Assembly: GCA_021397845.1 (NCBI GenBank)
Contig: CM038044.1
Span: 38,116,354 to 38,180,353, forward strand
Reading direction: 5' to 3'
DNA from: Areca catechu
Lineage: Eukaryota; Streptophyta; Magnoliopsida; Arecales; Arecaceae
Length of the DNA stretch: 64,000 bases
Under the pieces are notes generated by a model that was not told where the DNA came from, did not search any database, and worked only from the letters and a program-made list of their open reading frames with translations. Positions 20,659 through 31,631 of the stretch are shown one piece after another. A program made the position numbers and the translations under genes. Within the stretch, counting starts at the first letter, position 1; every line of letters starts with the position of its first letter.

Positions 20659-23600
20659 TCAAGCAAAAGGATCAATGACTCCCAGTTCTCTTCTGATCAT
20701 ACAAAATCTATCTTCATTCAATGGTTTTGTGAATATATCAGCCAATTGATAATCAGTACAAATAAATTCTAACAACACATTAGAGTTTTGAACGTGATCT
20801 CTTATGAAGTGATGTCTTATTTCAATATGTTTGCTTCTTGAATTTTGTATAGGATTTTTTGTTAAATTGATTGCACTAGTATTATCACATCTTATGGGTG
20901 TCTTAGTTAGTTTGATGCCAAAGTCCTCGAGTTGTTGTTTGATCCATAGAATCTGAGCACAACAGCTTCCAGCTGCTATATATTCGGCTTCTACCGTAGA
21001 TAGAGCAACCGAATTCTATTTCTTACTGCTCCATGAAATCAAATTAACTCCTAGGAATTGACAAGTTCCACTAGTACTTTTACGATCAAGTTTACACCCA
21101 GCAAAATCAGCATCAGAATATGCAATTAATTCATATGATGACTCTCTAGAGTACCAAAGACCAATTTCAATTGACCCAGATAAGTATCTAAATATACGTT
21201 TTACAGCTAAGAGATGTGATTCTTTAGGAGCAGACTGAAAACGTGCACACATACAAACACTAAACATTATATCTAGTCTACTGGCAGTTAGATATAGCAG
21301 TGAACCAATCATGCCTCTATATAATTTTTGGTCTACTGATTTACCACATTCATCTTTGTCTAATTTACATGAAGAGCTCATAGGGGTACCTATTGGTTTG
21401 GTAGTCTCCATCCCAAACTTTTTCAATATTTCTCTTGTGTACTTGGCTTGGTTGATGGAGATCCCCTCTTTGGTTTGCTTAATTTGGAGTCCGAGGAAGA
21501 AGTTGAGTTCTCCCATCATGCTCATCTCGAACTCACTCTGCATTAACTTTGCAAATTCTTGACAAAGACATTCGTTAGTAGCACCAAAAATAATATCATC
21601 TACATAGATTCGTACTACTAAGAGATCATCATTTTTCTTTTTCAAAAACAATGTATTATCTACATTACCTCTAGAAAAATCATTCTTCATCAAAAATGAA
21701 CTTAATCTATCATACCAAGCTCTAGGAGCTTGCTTTAAACCATACAATGCTTTATGCAATTTAAAAACATGGTTAGGAAATTCATGATTTTCAAAACCAG
21801 GAGGTTGTTCAACATAAACTTCCTCTTCAATAAATCCATTTAAAAAAGCACTCTTAACATCCATTTGAAATAACTTGAAATCCATAAAACAAGCAAAAGC
21901 AAGTAAAAGTCTAATTGCTTCTAGCCTAGAAATAGGAGCAAAGGTTTCATCAAAGTCGATCCCTTCTTCCTGGTTGTAGCCTTTAGCAATAAGTCTAGCT
22001 TTGTTTCTAGTTACAATACCATGTTCATCAAGTGTATTTCTAAAAACCCATTTTGTGCCAATTACAGAAACATTAAGGGGTCTTTCAGTTAAAGTCCAAA
22101 CGTTATTTCTTTTAAATTGATTTAGTTTATCTTGCATAGCATTAATCCAGTTACAATCTTTTTCAGCTTCTTCAATTGACTTAGGCTCTATCTGAGATAC
22201 AAAAGCTAAATAATCACAAACATTTCTAATAGAAGAGTGTGTACTTACTCCCTTTGACGGATCACCAATTATTAGCTCTTTGGGATGTCCGTGTGCATAC
22301 CTCCACTCTTTAGGTAAAGGTTTTGGTGAAGTTGCATTGATCTCTTGAGTTTGATCTTCATTTTCTTGATCATCATCTCCTTTGGTCTCATCTTCATTGA
22401 TTATCAAATGTTCAAGCTTCTTTGTACCTGTTTCATCATCAATAGAATCTTCTTTTCTAGAAGATTTTTCGTTAGATTCATCAAACACTACGTGAATTGA
22501 TTCTTCAATCAGAAGAGTTCTTCTGTTGAAGACCCTGTATACCTTGCTAGAAGTAGAGTATCCTAAGAAGATACCCTCATCTGACTTGGCATCAAATTTA
22601 CTGCTATTGTCTTTGCCATTGTTTAATATGAAACAGCGGCAACCAAATACACGAAAATACTTAAGATTTGGTTTTCGATTTTTCCAAAGCTCATATGGTG
22701 TTTTCTTCAAAATAGGCTGAATTAAAACATGATTTAAAATGTAACAGGAAGTATTAATGGCTTCTACCCAAAAATATCTAGGTAAATCATTTTCGCAAAG
22801 CATTGTGCGTGCCATTTCTTCAAGTGTCATGTTCTTTCTTTCTACCACCCCATTTTGTTGAGGTGTCCTAGGTGCAGAAAAATTATGACTAATGCCATTT
22901 TCATTACAAAAAGCTTCAAAATCTTGATTGTCAAATTTAGTTCCATGATCACTACGCAAAGAAACAATAGTGAGATCTTTTTCGTTTGAAACCCTTTTAT
23001 GAAATTTAACAAAAGCTGAAAACGTTTCATCTTTATGAGCTAAAAACATCACCCAAGTAAATCGTGAGTAATCATCTACAATTACTAGCCCATATTTTTT
23101 ACCTCCCAAACTAGTTGTTCTGGTTGGTCCAAAGAGGTCCATATGCAATAATTCAAGGGGTCTAGTAGTAGATACTACTCCTTTAGGTTTGAAAGTAGAT
23201 TTAGTTTGTTTTTCAAATTGACATGCAGCACAAATCTTATCTTTTTCAAATGTGAGTTTTGGCAATTCTTTTACAAGATTCTTTTTGCTTAATTTTGAAA
23301 TCAACTGCATACTAGCATGCCCTAGCCTACGATGCCAAAGCCAACTAGTTTCACTTGCCTTGGCTTTCCTAGCCACTAGGCATTGACCACTTTCCATGGC
23401 TAGATCATCAAGATCAACCATGTAAATGTTTCCATGCCTATGACCAGTGAACTTGATGCCATCGACATCAAGACTAGATACCATGCACAAAGATGATTCA
23501 AAAACTACTTTAAAACCTTTATCACAAAACTGACTAATGCTAAAAAGATTATGCTTCAAGCCATCAACAAATAATACATTATCTACATAAGCATTCGGGG

Positions 23601-23781
23601 TGATATGGATTTTACCAATTCCGACGATTTTTCCTTTTCCATTATCACCAAAAGTAACGTTTCCACCATTAATAGCTGCTAGTGATGAGAATTGCTTCAC
23701 ATCCCCAGTTATGTGCCTTGAGCAACCACTATCCAGATACCACATTCTTCTTTTATTTTTGGTTGCAAGACACACCTGCAA
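20659..23781 (-). CDS. pol: F1 pol: protease, integrase, reverse transcriptase, RNase H (one in-frame stop)
   Basis: A near-intact copia polyprotein, open for 921 codons (23781-21016). Rough residue positions: protease DSG (WYLDSGCSRHITGD) near 15; His/Cys pre-integrase motif (LWHRRLGHAS, CAACQFEKQ) 150-185; integrase catalytic Asp (HMDLFG) 213, Asp (RSDHGTKFDN) 275 and Glu (QNGVVERKN) 312; RT from 560 with MDVKSAFLNG and YVDD (IYVDDIIFGA) near 725. RNase H begins near 860. A TAG at 21016-21018 (after SWSSKK; Gln in F2 and F3) interrupts RNase H, which then stays readable to the TGA at 20659-20661. There is no usable ATG at the gag junction; a T-rich tract ending GCAG precedes QVCLATKN. The polyprotein would act in virus-like particles and the nucleus. 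Confidence 0.95.
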
Positions 23782-23788
23782 AAATTAA

Positions 23789-24700
23789 TCAAGTTGAAAC
23801 TTTAGGTACCCAAGTCATCTTGGGTCCTTTAGGGTTAGTCAAATTGGTTCCTTTTGGAACCCAAATCTTTCCAAAGGTATTTAATTTTCTTTTATTACAA
23901 ATATATGATTTATGTCCTAACTTACCACATGCATAGCAGGTAACATTAGAAGATGCAGGTATGAAAAAGTTTTTGTAAAGTTTTTGCTGATTGTGTGGCT
24001 TAAATCCAAGTCCAGATTTGTTAAACACTGCATGTTGACTATTTAAAAGCATGCTTAATTTTTCTGAACTAAAAGTAAACTTTTCTACAAAAGGTTTTAC
24101 TTTTTCTAACTCTTCTTTATAATTCTTGTTTTGAAGCAATAGTTCTTTGTTTTGTTTTTCAATTTTCTCATTAGTTTTAAGACTTCTATTATTTTTCAAA
24201 GAATCATTTTCTTTTAAAAGATTATCCTTATCATTTTTCAAGGTCTTTACATGTTCAGTTAATTTTTGTTTTCTTGAATTAAATCTTCAATTTCAGTTGA
24301 AAACTTTTCTGAATTTTTGGTAAGCTCAAGATTTAGCTTTCTTAATTTCTTATTTTTCAGTTTTAATTTTTCATATTCCATAACTAAATCATCAAAAGCA
24401 TCATGCAATTCATTGAAAGTAAATTCAATTTCAGGTTCAGAATTTACCTCATTATCTTCATTGGCCATGAAACACAGGTTGGCGACTACCTGCTGCTCTT
24501 CATCACTGCTGGAGTCCTCACTCTCACTCCAGGTAGCCATCATGGCTTTCTTTCTCAACATCCTTCGACTCTTTTTAAGCAAAGGGCAATCCGTTTTATA
24601 ATGTCCAGGCTTCTTGCACTCGAAGCAGATGGGTGGATCCCTTTCTTTTTCTTTCTGTTTTTCTTTATTGTGATCACCTTTTTGTGGCCTTTTCTTGTAG
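23789..24700 (-). pseudogene. gag: F1 gag remnant: nucleocapsid half only
   Basis: This keeps a Lys/Glu-rich linker, a first CCHC knuckle (CFECKKPGHYKTDC, about 24590-24630), a coiled-coil segment (24060-24500, with KLKLKNKKLRKLNLEL) and a second knuckle (CYACGKLGHKSYIC, about 23890-23930). It ends WVPKVST before the TGA at 23789. A frame change lies near 24250. The capsid half and its start codon, which occupy about 900 bp in F0, F2 and F3, are absent: only about 50 bp separate the linker from the PBS. The element could not make particles alone. It is either an internal deletion after insertion or a copy of a non-autonomous subfamily that used Gag supplied in trans. Confidence 0.85.
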
Positions 24701-24751
24701 AAGCCCTTCTTCTTTCACTCAAGATCGTTGGACCTACAAGAGAGTACCGGT

Positions 24752-24763
24752 GCTCTGATACCA
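24752..24763 (-). promoter_or_regulatory. Primer-binding site of F1 (tRNA-iMet)
   Basis: The minus strand reads TGGTATCAGAGC, two bases from the LTR edge at 24766. Confidence 0.95.
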
Positions 24764-24765
24764 CT

Positions 24766-26225
24766 TGTTGCCTAGATATGGTGCTCAAGAGGGGGGGTGA
24801 ATTGGGTATTTTAAAAATTAAAGCAATATATGTGCTATCAAGTTCAAAGGTGAAGAGTGATAGTGCTCAAGTAATTATGCAATGGAAGCAATGAAATAAA
24901 ACAACAATTAAAGAGCAAAAGAAGATAAAGAGTAAAGCAATGCAAACACACAAGAAGTATAGTGGTTCGGTGCACCTAGCACCTACATCCACTCCCCAAG
25001 CTCCACTTGAGAATTTCCACTATAATCTTTAGATTACAGCCGACTTGTTTTACCAGGCTCACAAGTCAAAACCTTACACACTTGTTTTGGCTTCGGGCTT
25101 ACAAGCAACCCTAGTTGGTTTTATCAATTGGCTCACCAACAAACCTCACACACTTGTTTTGGCTTCGGGCTTACAAGCAACCCTAGTTGGTTTTATCAAT
25201 TGGCTCACCAACAAACCTCACACTAGTTTCAAATTCCCTTGAAACTAGTCTAAGACAAAAAGAATATGAATACAATGAATAAAACAAGACAAACTCCTTT
25301 TGAGCAAAAAGTAATTCGATGTAGCTCTTGATGGAGACTCTTCAAGCCTTTCTCTTGGAATATTTGGACCTCACTAAATGCCAAATACTTGAAAGTTGGA
25401 TTCCTCAAAGATGGAAAGCTTTTGGCTAAGGAATCTCTTGGTTTTCTCACTCTTTTTGGCTTGGAATTGATTGAAGGCTTGTACTTTTACTCTAATCTTT
25501 TTCACTTTGTCTCCTTGTCTTTTTTGAAGTTTGGTGGAGGTTAAATACCTCATTCAAGCTGAAACAACTCCACAAGACCGTTAGAATCAAAAATATGGCC
25601 GTTTATGGCCGTTAGAAATCAAATCAAAAGTTCAGAAAAACTAGCCGTTATGCCATGAGTCGACCTCATGAGTCGACCTCTGGATCAAGTGTCGACCTCC
25701 AGTTTATCTTAGGCAAAAATCCAGAAAACCATAGTTCTGCCCAGTTTGATTTCTCAGGCAATGAGTCGACCTCTGGTGTCGACCTCTGGATAGGTGTTGA
25801 CCTCAGGTGTCGACCTCTGAAGCGTGCCACTGAAATTTTGCCGTGCCGGCCTTGCTGAACTTTTCTTCTCTTCATGAGTCGACCTCTAGTAGTCGACCTT
25901 TGACAAGGTGTCGACCTCTGGTGGTCGACCTCTGATCTGAAATTTTCTGAAACTCTAGAGAGGTGCGTGCCATGCTTGAGTTTCTCTAAGCCTTTGTTTC
26001 TTTTGTCAATTACTTCTTAACAAGAAGGTCCAATATGAGAAATTTGATCTTGTTCAAGGTAGAAGAGCTCTTTTCCAAAATCAGGCAAGCTTGGTTTCAT
26101 CATTGTACTCTTAGTACTCTTTTTGAATAACCTAAGTCCTAAAACTTTATCTTGAGATGAAACATTAGTCCAAACATATACTCAACCTTTTGTTAATCAT
26201 CAAAACTAAGGAGCCAAAGCCAACA
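24766..26225 (-). repeat. 5' LTR of F1 (1460 bp)
   Basis: Nearly identical to 16224-17592. It carries a tandem duplication of about 69 bp (cacacttgttttggcttcgg and following; 25078-25217) that is single in the 3' LTR. The TATA-like box is at 25541-25549. AACGG sites at 25606-25616 (full MSA match TCTAACGGCCA) and 25642-25652 lie between TATA and the array. Confidence 0.96.
25655..25933 (-). repeat. F1 5' LTR array of GAGTCGACCTC motifs
   Basis: The same motif as at 17041-17300, but with a different copy number: extra repeats near 25885-25917 (tagtcgacct, ggtgtcgacctctgg) and one fewer near 25670-25700. The array starts about 105 bp upstream of TATA in element sense. Confidence 0.88.
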
Positions 26226-29200
26226 ATTGTTTTCAACATGATTTCTAATAAAATGATGTCCAATTTCAATATGTTTACTTCTTGAGTGCTGAACAGGATT
26301 TTTAGTTAAGCTTATTACACTAGTATTATCACATTTTATGGATGTCTTAGTTAGTTTGATTACAAAATCTTCAAATTGTTGCTTAATCCACAAGATTTGT
26401 GCACAACAACTTCCTGCTGTAATATACTCAGCCTCAGCTGTGAATAGTGCAACTAAAGTTTGTTTCTTACTAAACCAAGAGATTAAGTTAACTACAAAAA
26501 ATTGACAAGTTCTACTAGTACATTTTTTATCAAGTTTACACCCAGCAAAATCAGCATCAGAAAATTCAATTAAATCATTAGATGAATCTCTAGAATACCA
26601 CAAACTAATATCAATTATACTAGATAAGTATCAAAATATGCGTTTAACAGCCAACATATGAGATTCTTTAGGATCTGACTGATATCTAGCACACATAAGA
26701 CACTAAACATGATATCTGGTCTACTAGCAATCAAATATAATAAAGAGCCAATCTTTCCTCTATATAGTTTTTGATCAATGGATTTACCATCTTCATCTTT
26801 ATCAAGTTTACAAGAGGGGCTCATAGGTGTACCTATTGACTTAGTAGTTTCCATCCTAAACTTCGTTAAGGTTTTTCTTGTATACTTAGCTTGGTTGATG
26901 AAGATTCCATCTTTAGTTTGCTTGATTTGGAGTCCGAGAAAGAAATTGAATTCTTCCATCATGCTCATTTCAAACTCTCTCTACATAAGCTTGGCAAACT
27001 CTTGGCAAAGGATTTCATTAGTAGCACTGAATATAATATATCAACATAAATTTGTACCACTAATAAATCATCAATTTTCTTCTTTAGAAATAAAGTTGTG
27101 TCAACATGGCATCTAGATAATTCATTTTCAATCAAAAACTTGCTGAGTCTTTCATACCATACTTGGGATGCTTGCTTTAAACCATAAAGAGCTTTATATA
27201 GTTTAAAAACATGATCAAGATGTGCATGATTTTTAAAACTAGGTGGTTGTTCAATAAATACTTATTATACTATATAACCATTCAGAAAAGCACTTTTAAC
27301 ATCCATTTGAAAAAGTTTGAAGTTCACAAAATATGCAAATGCTAAAAGTAATCTAATGGCTTCAAGTCTGGTAACAGGTGTAAAGGTTTCATCAAAATCA
27401 ATGCCTTCATCTTGATTATAACCTTTAGCAACTGGTCTAGCCTTGTTCCTAGTAACCATACAATTTTCATCCAATTTATTCCTAAATATCCATTTTGTAC
27501 CAATAATTGAAATATTAGATGGTCTTTCTATTAAAGTCCAAACATTAGTTCTTTCAAACTGATTTAATTCTTCTTGCATTGCATTAATCCAGTTAGGATC
27601 TTTTTTAGCATCTTCAAAATATTTTAGTTCAATTTGAAAAACAAAAGCAATATAATCACATTCATTTATAATTGTAGATCTTGTTCTTATCCATTTTGAT
27701 GGATCACCTAGGATAAACTCCTTAGGATGTCCATGAGCATACCTCCACTCATTGGATAGATCTTGATGCTTTGATGTGGATTGTATGGCTTCTTCTCTTT
27801 CATTTTTTTCTTGATTTTCTTCACTTTGTTGAGAAGGTTGATCATCCAAAGTCAGCTTCTTTAACTTCTCAGCTCTTGCACAAGCATCAGAAGTATCCTC
27901 TTTTCTAAAGGATTTGTTAGCAGACTCTTCAAAGACTACAAGTATAAACACCTCTACTATTAAGGTTCTCTTGTTAAAAACTACTCTACTATTAAGGTTC
28001 TCTTGTTAAAAACTCTGTATGCCCTACTTGATATAGAGTATCCTAAGAAAATACCTTTATCAGACTTGGCATCAATTTTTTCCAAATTATCTTTTTTGCT
28101 ATTATTCATGATAAAATATTTACAACCAAAAACATGAAAATATTTTAAGGTTATTTTTTTTTTGTTTCCAAAGTTCATATGGAGTTTTCTTTAAAATAGG
28201 ATGAATTAAAACATGATTCAAAATATAGCAAGAAGTATTAATTACTTCAGCCCAAAAATACCTTGACAAATCATTTTTACAAAGCATAGTGTGTGTCATT
28301 TTTTTCTAAAGTATGATTTTTCCTTTTTATAACCCCATTCTGTTGAGGTGTCCTAGGTGCAGAAAAATTATATTCAATCTCTTTTTCATTGTAAAAGTTT
28401 TCAAAATCCTGATTTTCAAATTTAGAATCATGATCACTTCGAATGCAAACTACTGAGTACCTTTTTCATTTGAAACTTTTTGATAAAACTTCATGAATGC
28501 TAAAAATGATTCGTCTTTACGAGCAATAAATAAAACCCATGTAAATCGTGAAAAATCATCCACTATAACTAATCCATATCTCTTACCTCCTAGACTAGAC
28601 ATTCTAGTTGGTCCAAAGAGATTCATATGAAGTAGTTCTAATGGCCTAGTAGTAGTAATAAAACCTTTAGATTTAGAAGATGTTTTTACTTGTTTTCCAA
28701 ATTGGCATGCTTCACAAAATTTATCCTTTTCAAAACTAAGTTTTGGCAAATCTCTTACTAAATCCTTTTTGGTATGTTTTAAAAGTAAATACATGCTATC
28801 ATGACATAGTCTACGATGCCAAAGCCAACTAGTCTCATTTATAATAGAATTCATTACAACTAGGCATTCTCTATTAGACAAAGATATATTATCCAAATCT
28901 ACTAGATAGATTTACCATGCCTTTTTTCAATGAATTTTACTCCATTTTTATCAGGACTAGCAATCATGCAATAAGATGATTCGAAAATAACTTGAAAATC
29001 CTTATCACAAAATTGACCAATACTTAAAAGATTATGCTTTAAACCTTTAACTAAAAATACATTATTAATGTAAGTAGAAGGGGAGATGTGAACCTTACCA
29101 GTACCAATGATTTTTCTTTTATCATTATCTCTGAAGGTCACACTCCCTCCATTTATTATCTCAAGAGAGATGAATTGCTTCACATCTCTTGTCATATGTC

Positions 29201-29270
29201 TTGAACAACTACTATCAAGATACCATAGCCTGTTGTTTTCCTTGGTTGCAAGACACACCTGTAAAATAAA
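26226..29270 (-). pseudogene. pol: F2 pol: RNase H, reverse transcriptase, integrase and protease, broken
   Basis: This continues F2 pol across F1. On the minus strand from 29258: protease (LWYLDSSCSRHMTRD; the catalytic DSG has become DSS); pre-integrase motif (LWHRRLCHDS, CEACQFGKQ); integrase (28180-28896, first Asp present as HMNLFG, changed to Asn); RT N-part (27265-27951, MDVKSAFLNGY); a poorly preserved YVDD region (26990-27260); RT C-part (26615-26968); RNase H (26231-26603, KKQTLVALFTAEAEYI). A 32-bp tandem duplication near 27952-28014 and many stops break the frame. Changed catalytic residues show it is inactive. The last codons lie at 15896-16223, beyond F1. Confidence 0.92.
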
Positions 29271-30993
29271 TCAAGTTTTGTTTTTAGGTACCCAAGCCAA
29301 CTTGGGTCCTTTAGGGTTAGTGCTTAAATTGGTTCCTTTTGGAACCCAAATCTTTCCAAAATTATTAATTTTTCTTAAATTGCATTGAAAAGCTTTATGG
29401 CCTAATTTTTTACATGAAAATATGTAATACTTAATGATGCAAGTGCAAATTTTTTTTTTAAATACCTTTGCTATTTTTAAGGTTTATATCATAATCCTGC
29501 TTTATTAAAAATAGTTCTTTGATTATTTAAAAGAAGATTTAAATTTTCAGAACTATAATTGAACTTTTTAACAAAGGATTTTATTTTATCAAGTTCATTT
29601 TATAATTTTTGTTTTCTATCTCTAGATCTTTATTTTTCTTTAAAAGGTCACCATTTGAAACAATAGCTTTAGGTCTTTTTAAAACTTCATTTTCAATTGT
29701 TAAAGCTTTGTTTTTCTTTTCTAAAACATCAAGTTTACTTTTCAATTCATTAACTTCATTCAAAAGAGAATTGTTTTGATGTGAAAATCTATTTGCATAC
29801 TTTTTCAATTTTTTATTTTTAGAAAGAATCAATTTATAATCATGCATCAATTTATCAAATGCATTTTTCAATTCATCAAAAGTAAAATCCACTTCAGAGT
29901 CAGAAATTACCTTTTCTTGTTCTTGTTGTGCCATGAAATATAGATTGGCGATTTCAGTTAGTTCTTCATCTGAGCTGGAGTCCTCACTGTCACTCCAGGT
30001 CACCATCATAGCTTTCTTTCTAAGCTTCTTTTTTGATTTCTTTAGGAGAGGATAATCAAACTTATAGTGTCCTGGCTTCTAGCATTTGAAGCATATAGGT
30101 AATTCCTTCTCCTTTTCTTTTTCTTTCTTCTTTTCTTTTTCCTTGTCTTTACTTGTTTGGAACCTTCTCTTGTAAGGAAATTTTTTTCTTTTCATAAATC
30201 TTCTGAACTTCATTGCTAGAAGAGCTTCCTCACTCTTATCCTCTTCTTCTTCTTCTAATTCTTCATTTGAGGATTCTTCTTCAATTGTAGACTTGAAGGC
30301 TATCCCCTTTTTCTTTTTGTTCAAGTCCATAGATTTCGACTTCAGATTTAGCTCATAAGTCATGAGCAATCCCACTAGTTGCTCCAAGGATAATTTGTTA
30401 AAATCTTTGACTTCTTGTATGGTAGTCACCTTTGGATCCCATGAAGTTGGAAGTGACCTGAGAATTTTGTTGACAATATCAGCATTAGACATGACTTTAC
30501 CGAAACTTCTCATGCCATTAATAATGTTTGTGAATCTAATATACATATCAGAGATAGATTCATTTGGTTCCATTCGAAACATCTCATGAGTGTGCACTAA
30601 CATGTTTACTTTTGTGTTCTTCATTTAATCAGTACTCTCATGGGTAACTTCAAGTATGTTCCATAATTTCTTAGCAGATGTGCATATAGAAATCCTATTG
30701 AACTCACTAGGATCTAATGCACAATAAAAGAGATTCATTACTTTCGCATTAATCTCGGATTGTTTAATGTCATTTTCATCCCAATCCTCTTCGAGCTTTA
30801 GGATGGAAACACCATTAACCATAATCGAAGAAATATGTGGACCTTTATCACCAACTTTTCATAAATTATAATCTATTGAATGCATGTAAATTCTCATTCT
30901 AATTTTTCAATAAGTATAATTTATTCCATTAAAATATGGAGGTCTATTTGAGGCTTGTCCCTCAACTACACTAGTACTATGGGGGGTTGCCAT
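29271..30993 (-). pseudogene. gag: F2 gag: capsid and nucleocapsid, broken
   Basis: The start ATG is at 30991-30993, aligned with F0. A TGA replaces Trp after NYTY, exactly as in F0. Capsid motifs: EDWDENDIKQSEINAK (30625-30822), then VNMLVHTHEMFRMEPNESIS and ADIVNKILRSLPTSWDPKVT (30079-30624). The first zinc knuckle is damaged (CFKC, then a stop, then GHYKFDY with the last Cys changed to Tyr). A coiled-coil segment rich in Lys and Leu (29600-29900) follows, and a degenerate second knuckle region (29390-29480). It ends WVPKNKT with TGA at 29271-29273. Here pol follows in the same frame, unlike the other families. Confidence 0.9.
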
Positions 30994-31036
30994 AGATCTT
31001 TACTCAAGGTGGTTAGACTTATATACTGAGAACATG

Positions 31037-31048
31037 GCTCTGATATCA
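31037..31048 (-). promoter_or_regulatory. Primer-binding site of F2 (one mutation)
   Basis: The minus strand reads TGATATCAGAGC, one change from TGGTATCAGAGC, two bases from the LTR edge at 31051. Confidence 0.88.
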
Positions 31049-31050
31049 CT

Positions 31051-31631
31051 TGTTACGCAGTAAGCAACCCAAGAGATAGGGTGAATTAGGTTTCTAAAAA
31101 TTAAATACAAATATGTGAACCAATTCAATAAACAACTTAAGTACAATGAGATGCAAGAGTAAAGTGCTCTTAAAAAGTATGCAGCAAAAATTTAAATACA
31201 ATAAATGTAAGAGCAATAGAGAGAGATAAACAATTACTAACACAATCCAAGTATAGTGGTTCGGTGCTTTCCAATGCACCTACATCCACTCCCCAAGGTC
31301 CACTTGAAAATTCACTATAATCTCCATCGATTATAGTCGATTAATTTTCCAAGCTTACTAATCAAAACCCCTTTTGATTTTTACAAGGCTCACCAAAAGA
31401 AACCTCTTGGTTTTCAAAAGCTAACCAATAACCTCCTTGATTTTCAACTAGGCTTACTAAAAACCTCCTTGGTTTTCTAATAGGCTAACCAGAAACCTCC
31501 TTGGTTTTTCAATAGGCTAACCAAAAATATTTACAACAAAAATAGAGTTAAAGTAAAGCAACAAGAAAAGCTTTCTTAATAAAAGTAGATATCTCTTTGA
31601 AGCTTTGAGGAATTGCTGTCTTCAACTTGAT
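31051..31631 (-). repeat. 5' LTR of F2, first part
   Basis: It starts TGTTACGCAG and follows the F2 3' LTR to the end of the ttgat duplication at 31627-31631, where F3 interrupts it. It continues at 44007. Confidence 0.92.

Larger units (their letters stand above)
16224..26225 (-). mobile_element. F1: complete young Sirevirus, 10.0 kb
   Basis: A minus-strand element with both LTRs (16224-17592 and 24766-26225), PBS, nucleocapsid part of gag, a long open pol, ORF3 and polypurine tract. The target duplication ATTGT lies at 16219-16223 and 26226-26230. The LTRs differ by roughly 18 substitutions in 1.37 kb counted by eye, mostly transitions, plus three indels, so this is the youngest complete element here. 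The capsid half of gag is missing. It lies inside F2 pol. Confidence 0.96.

Noticed and set aside
24555..24788. 77-codon minus-strand frame across the F1 PBS
   Set aside because: It crosses the PBS and LTR edge and reads the gag remnant in the wrong frame.
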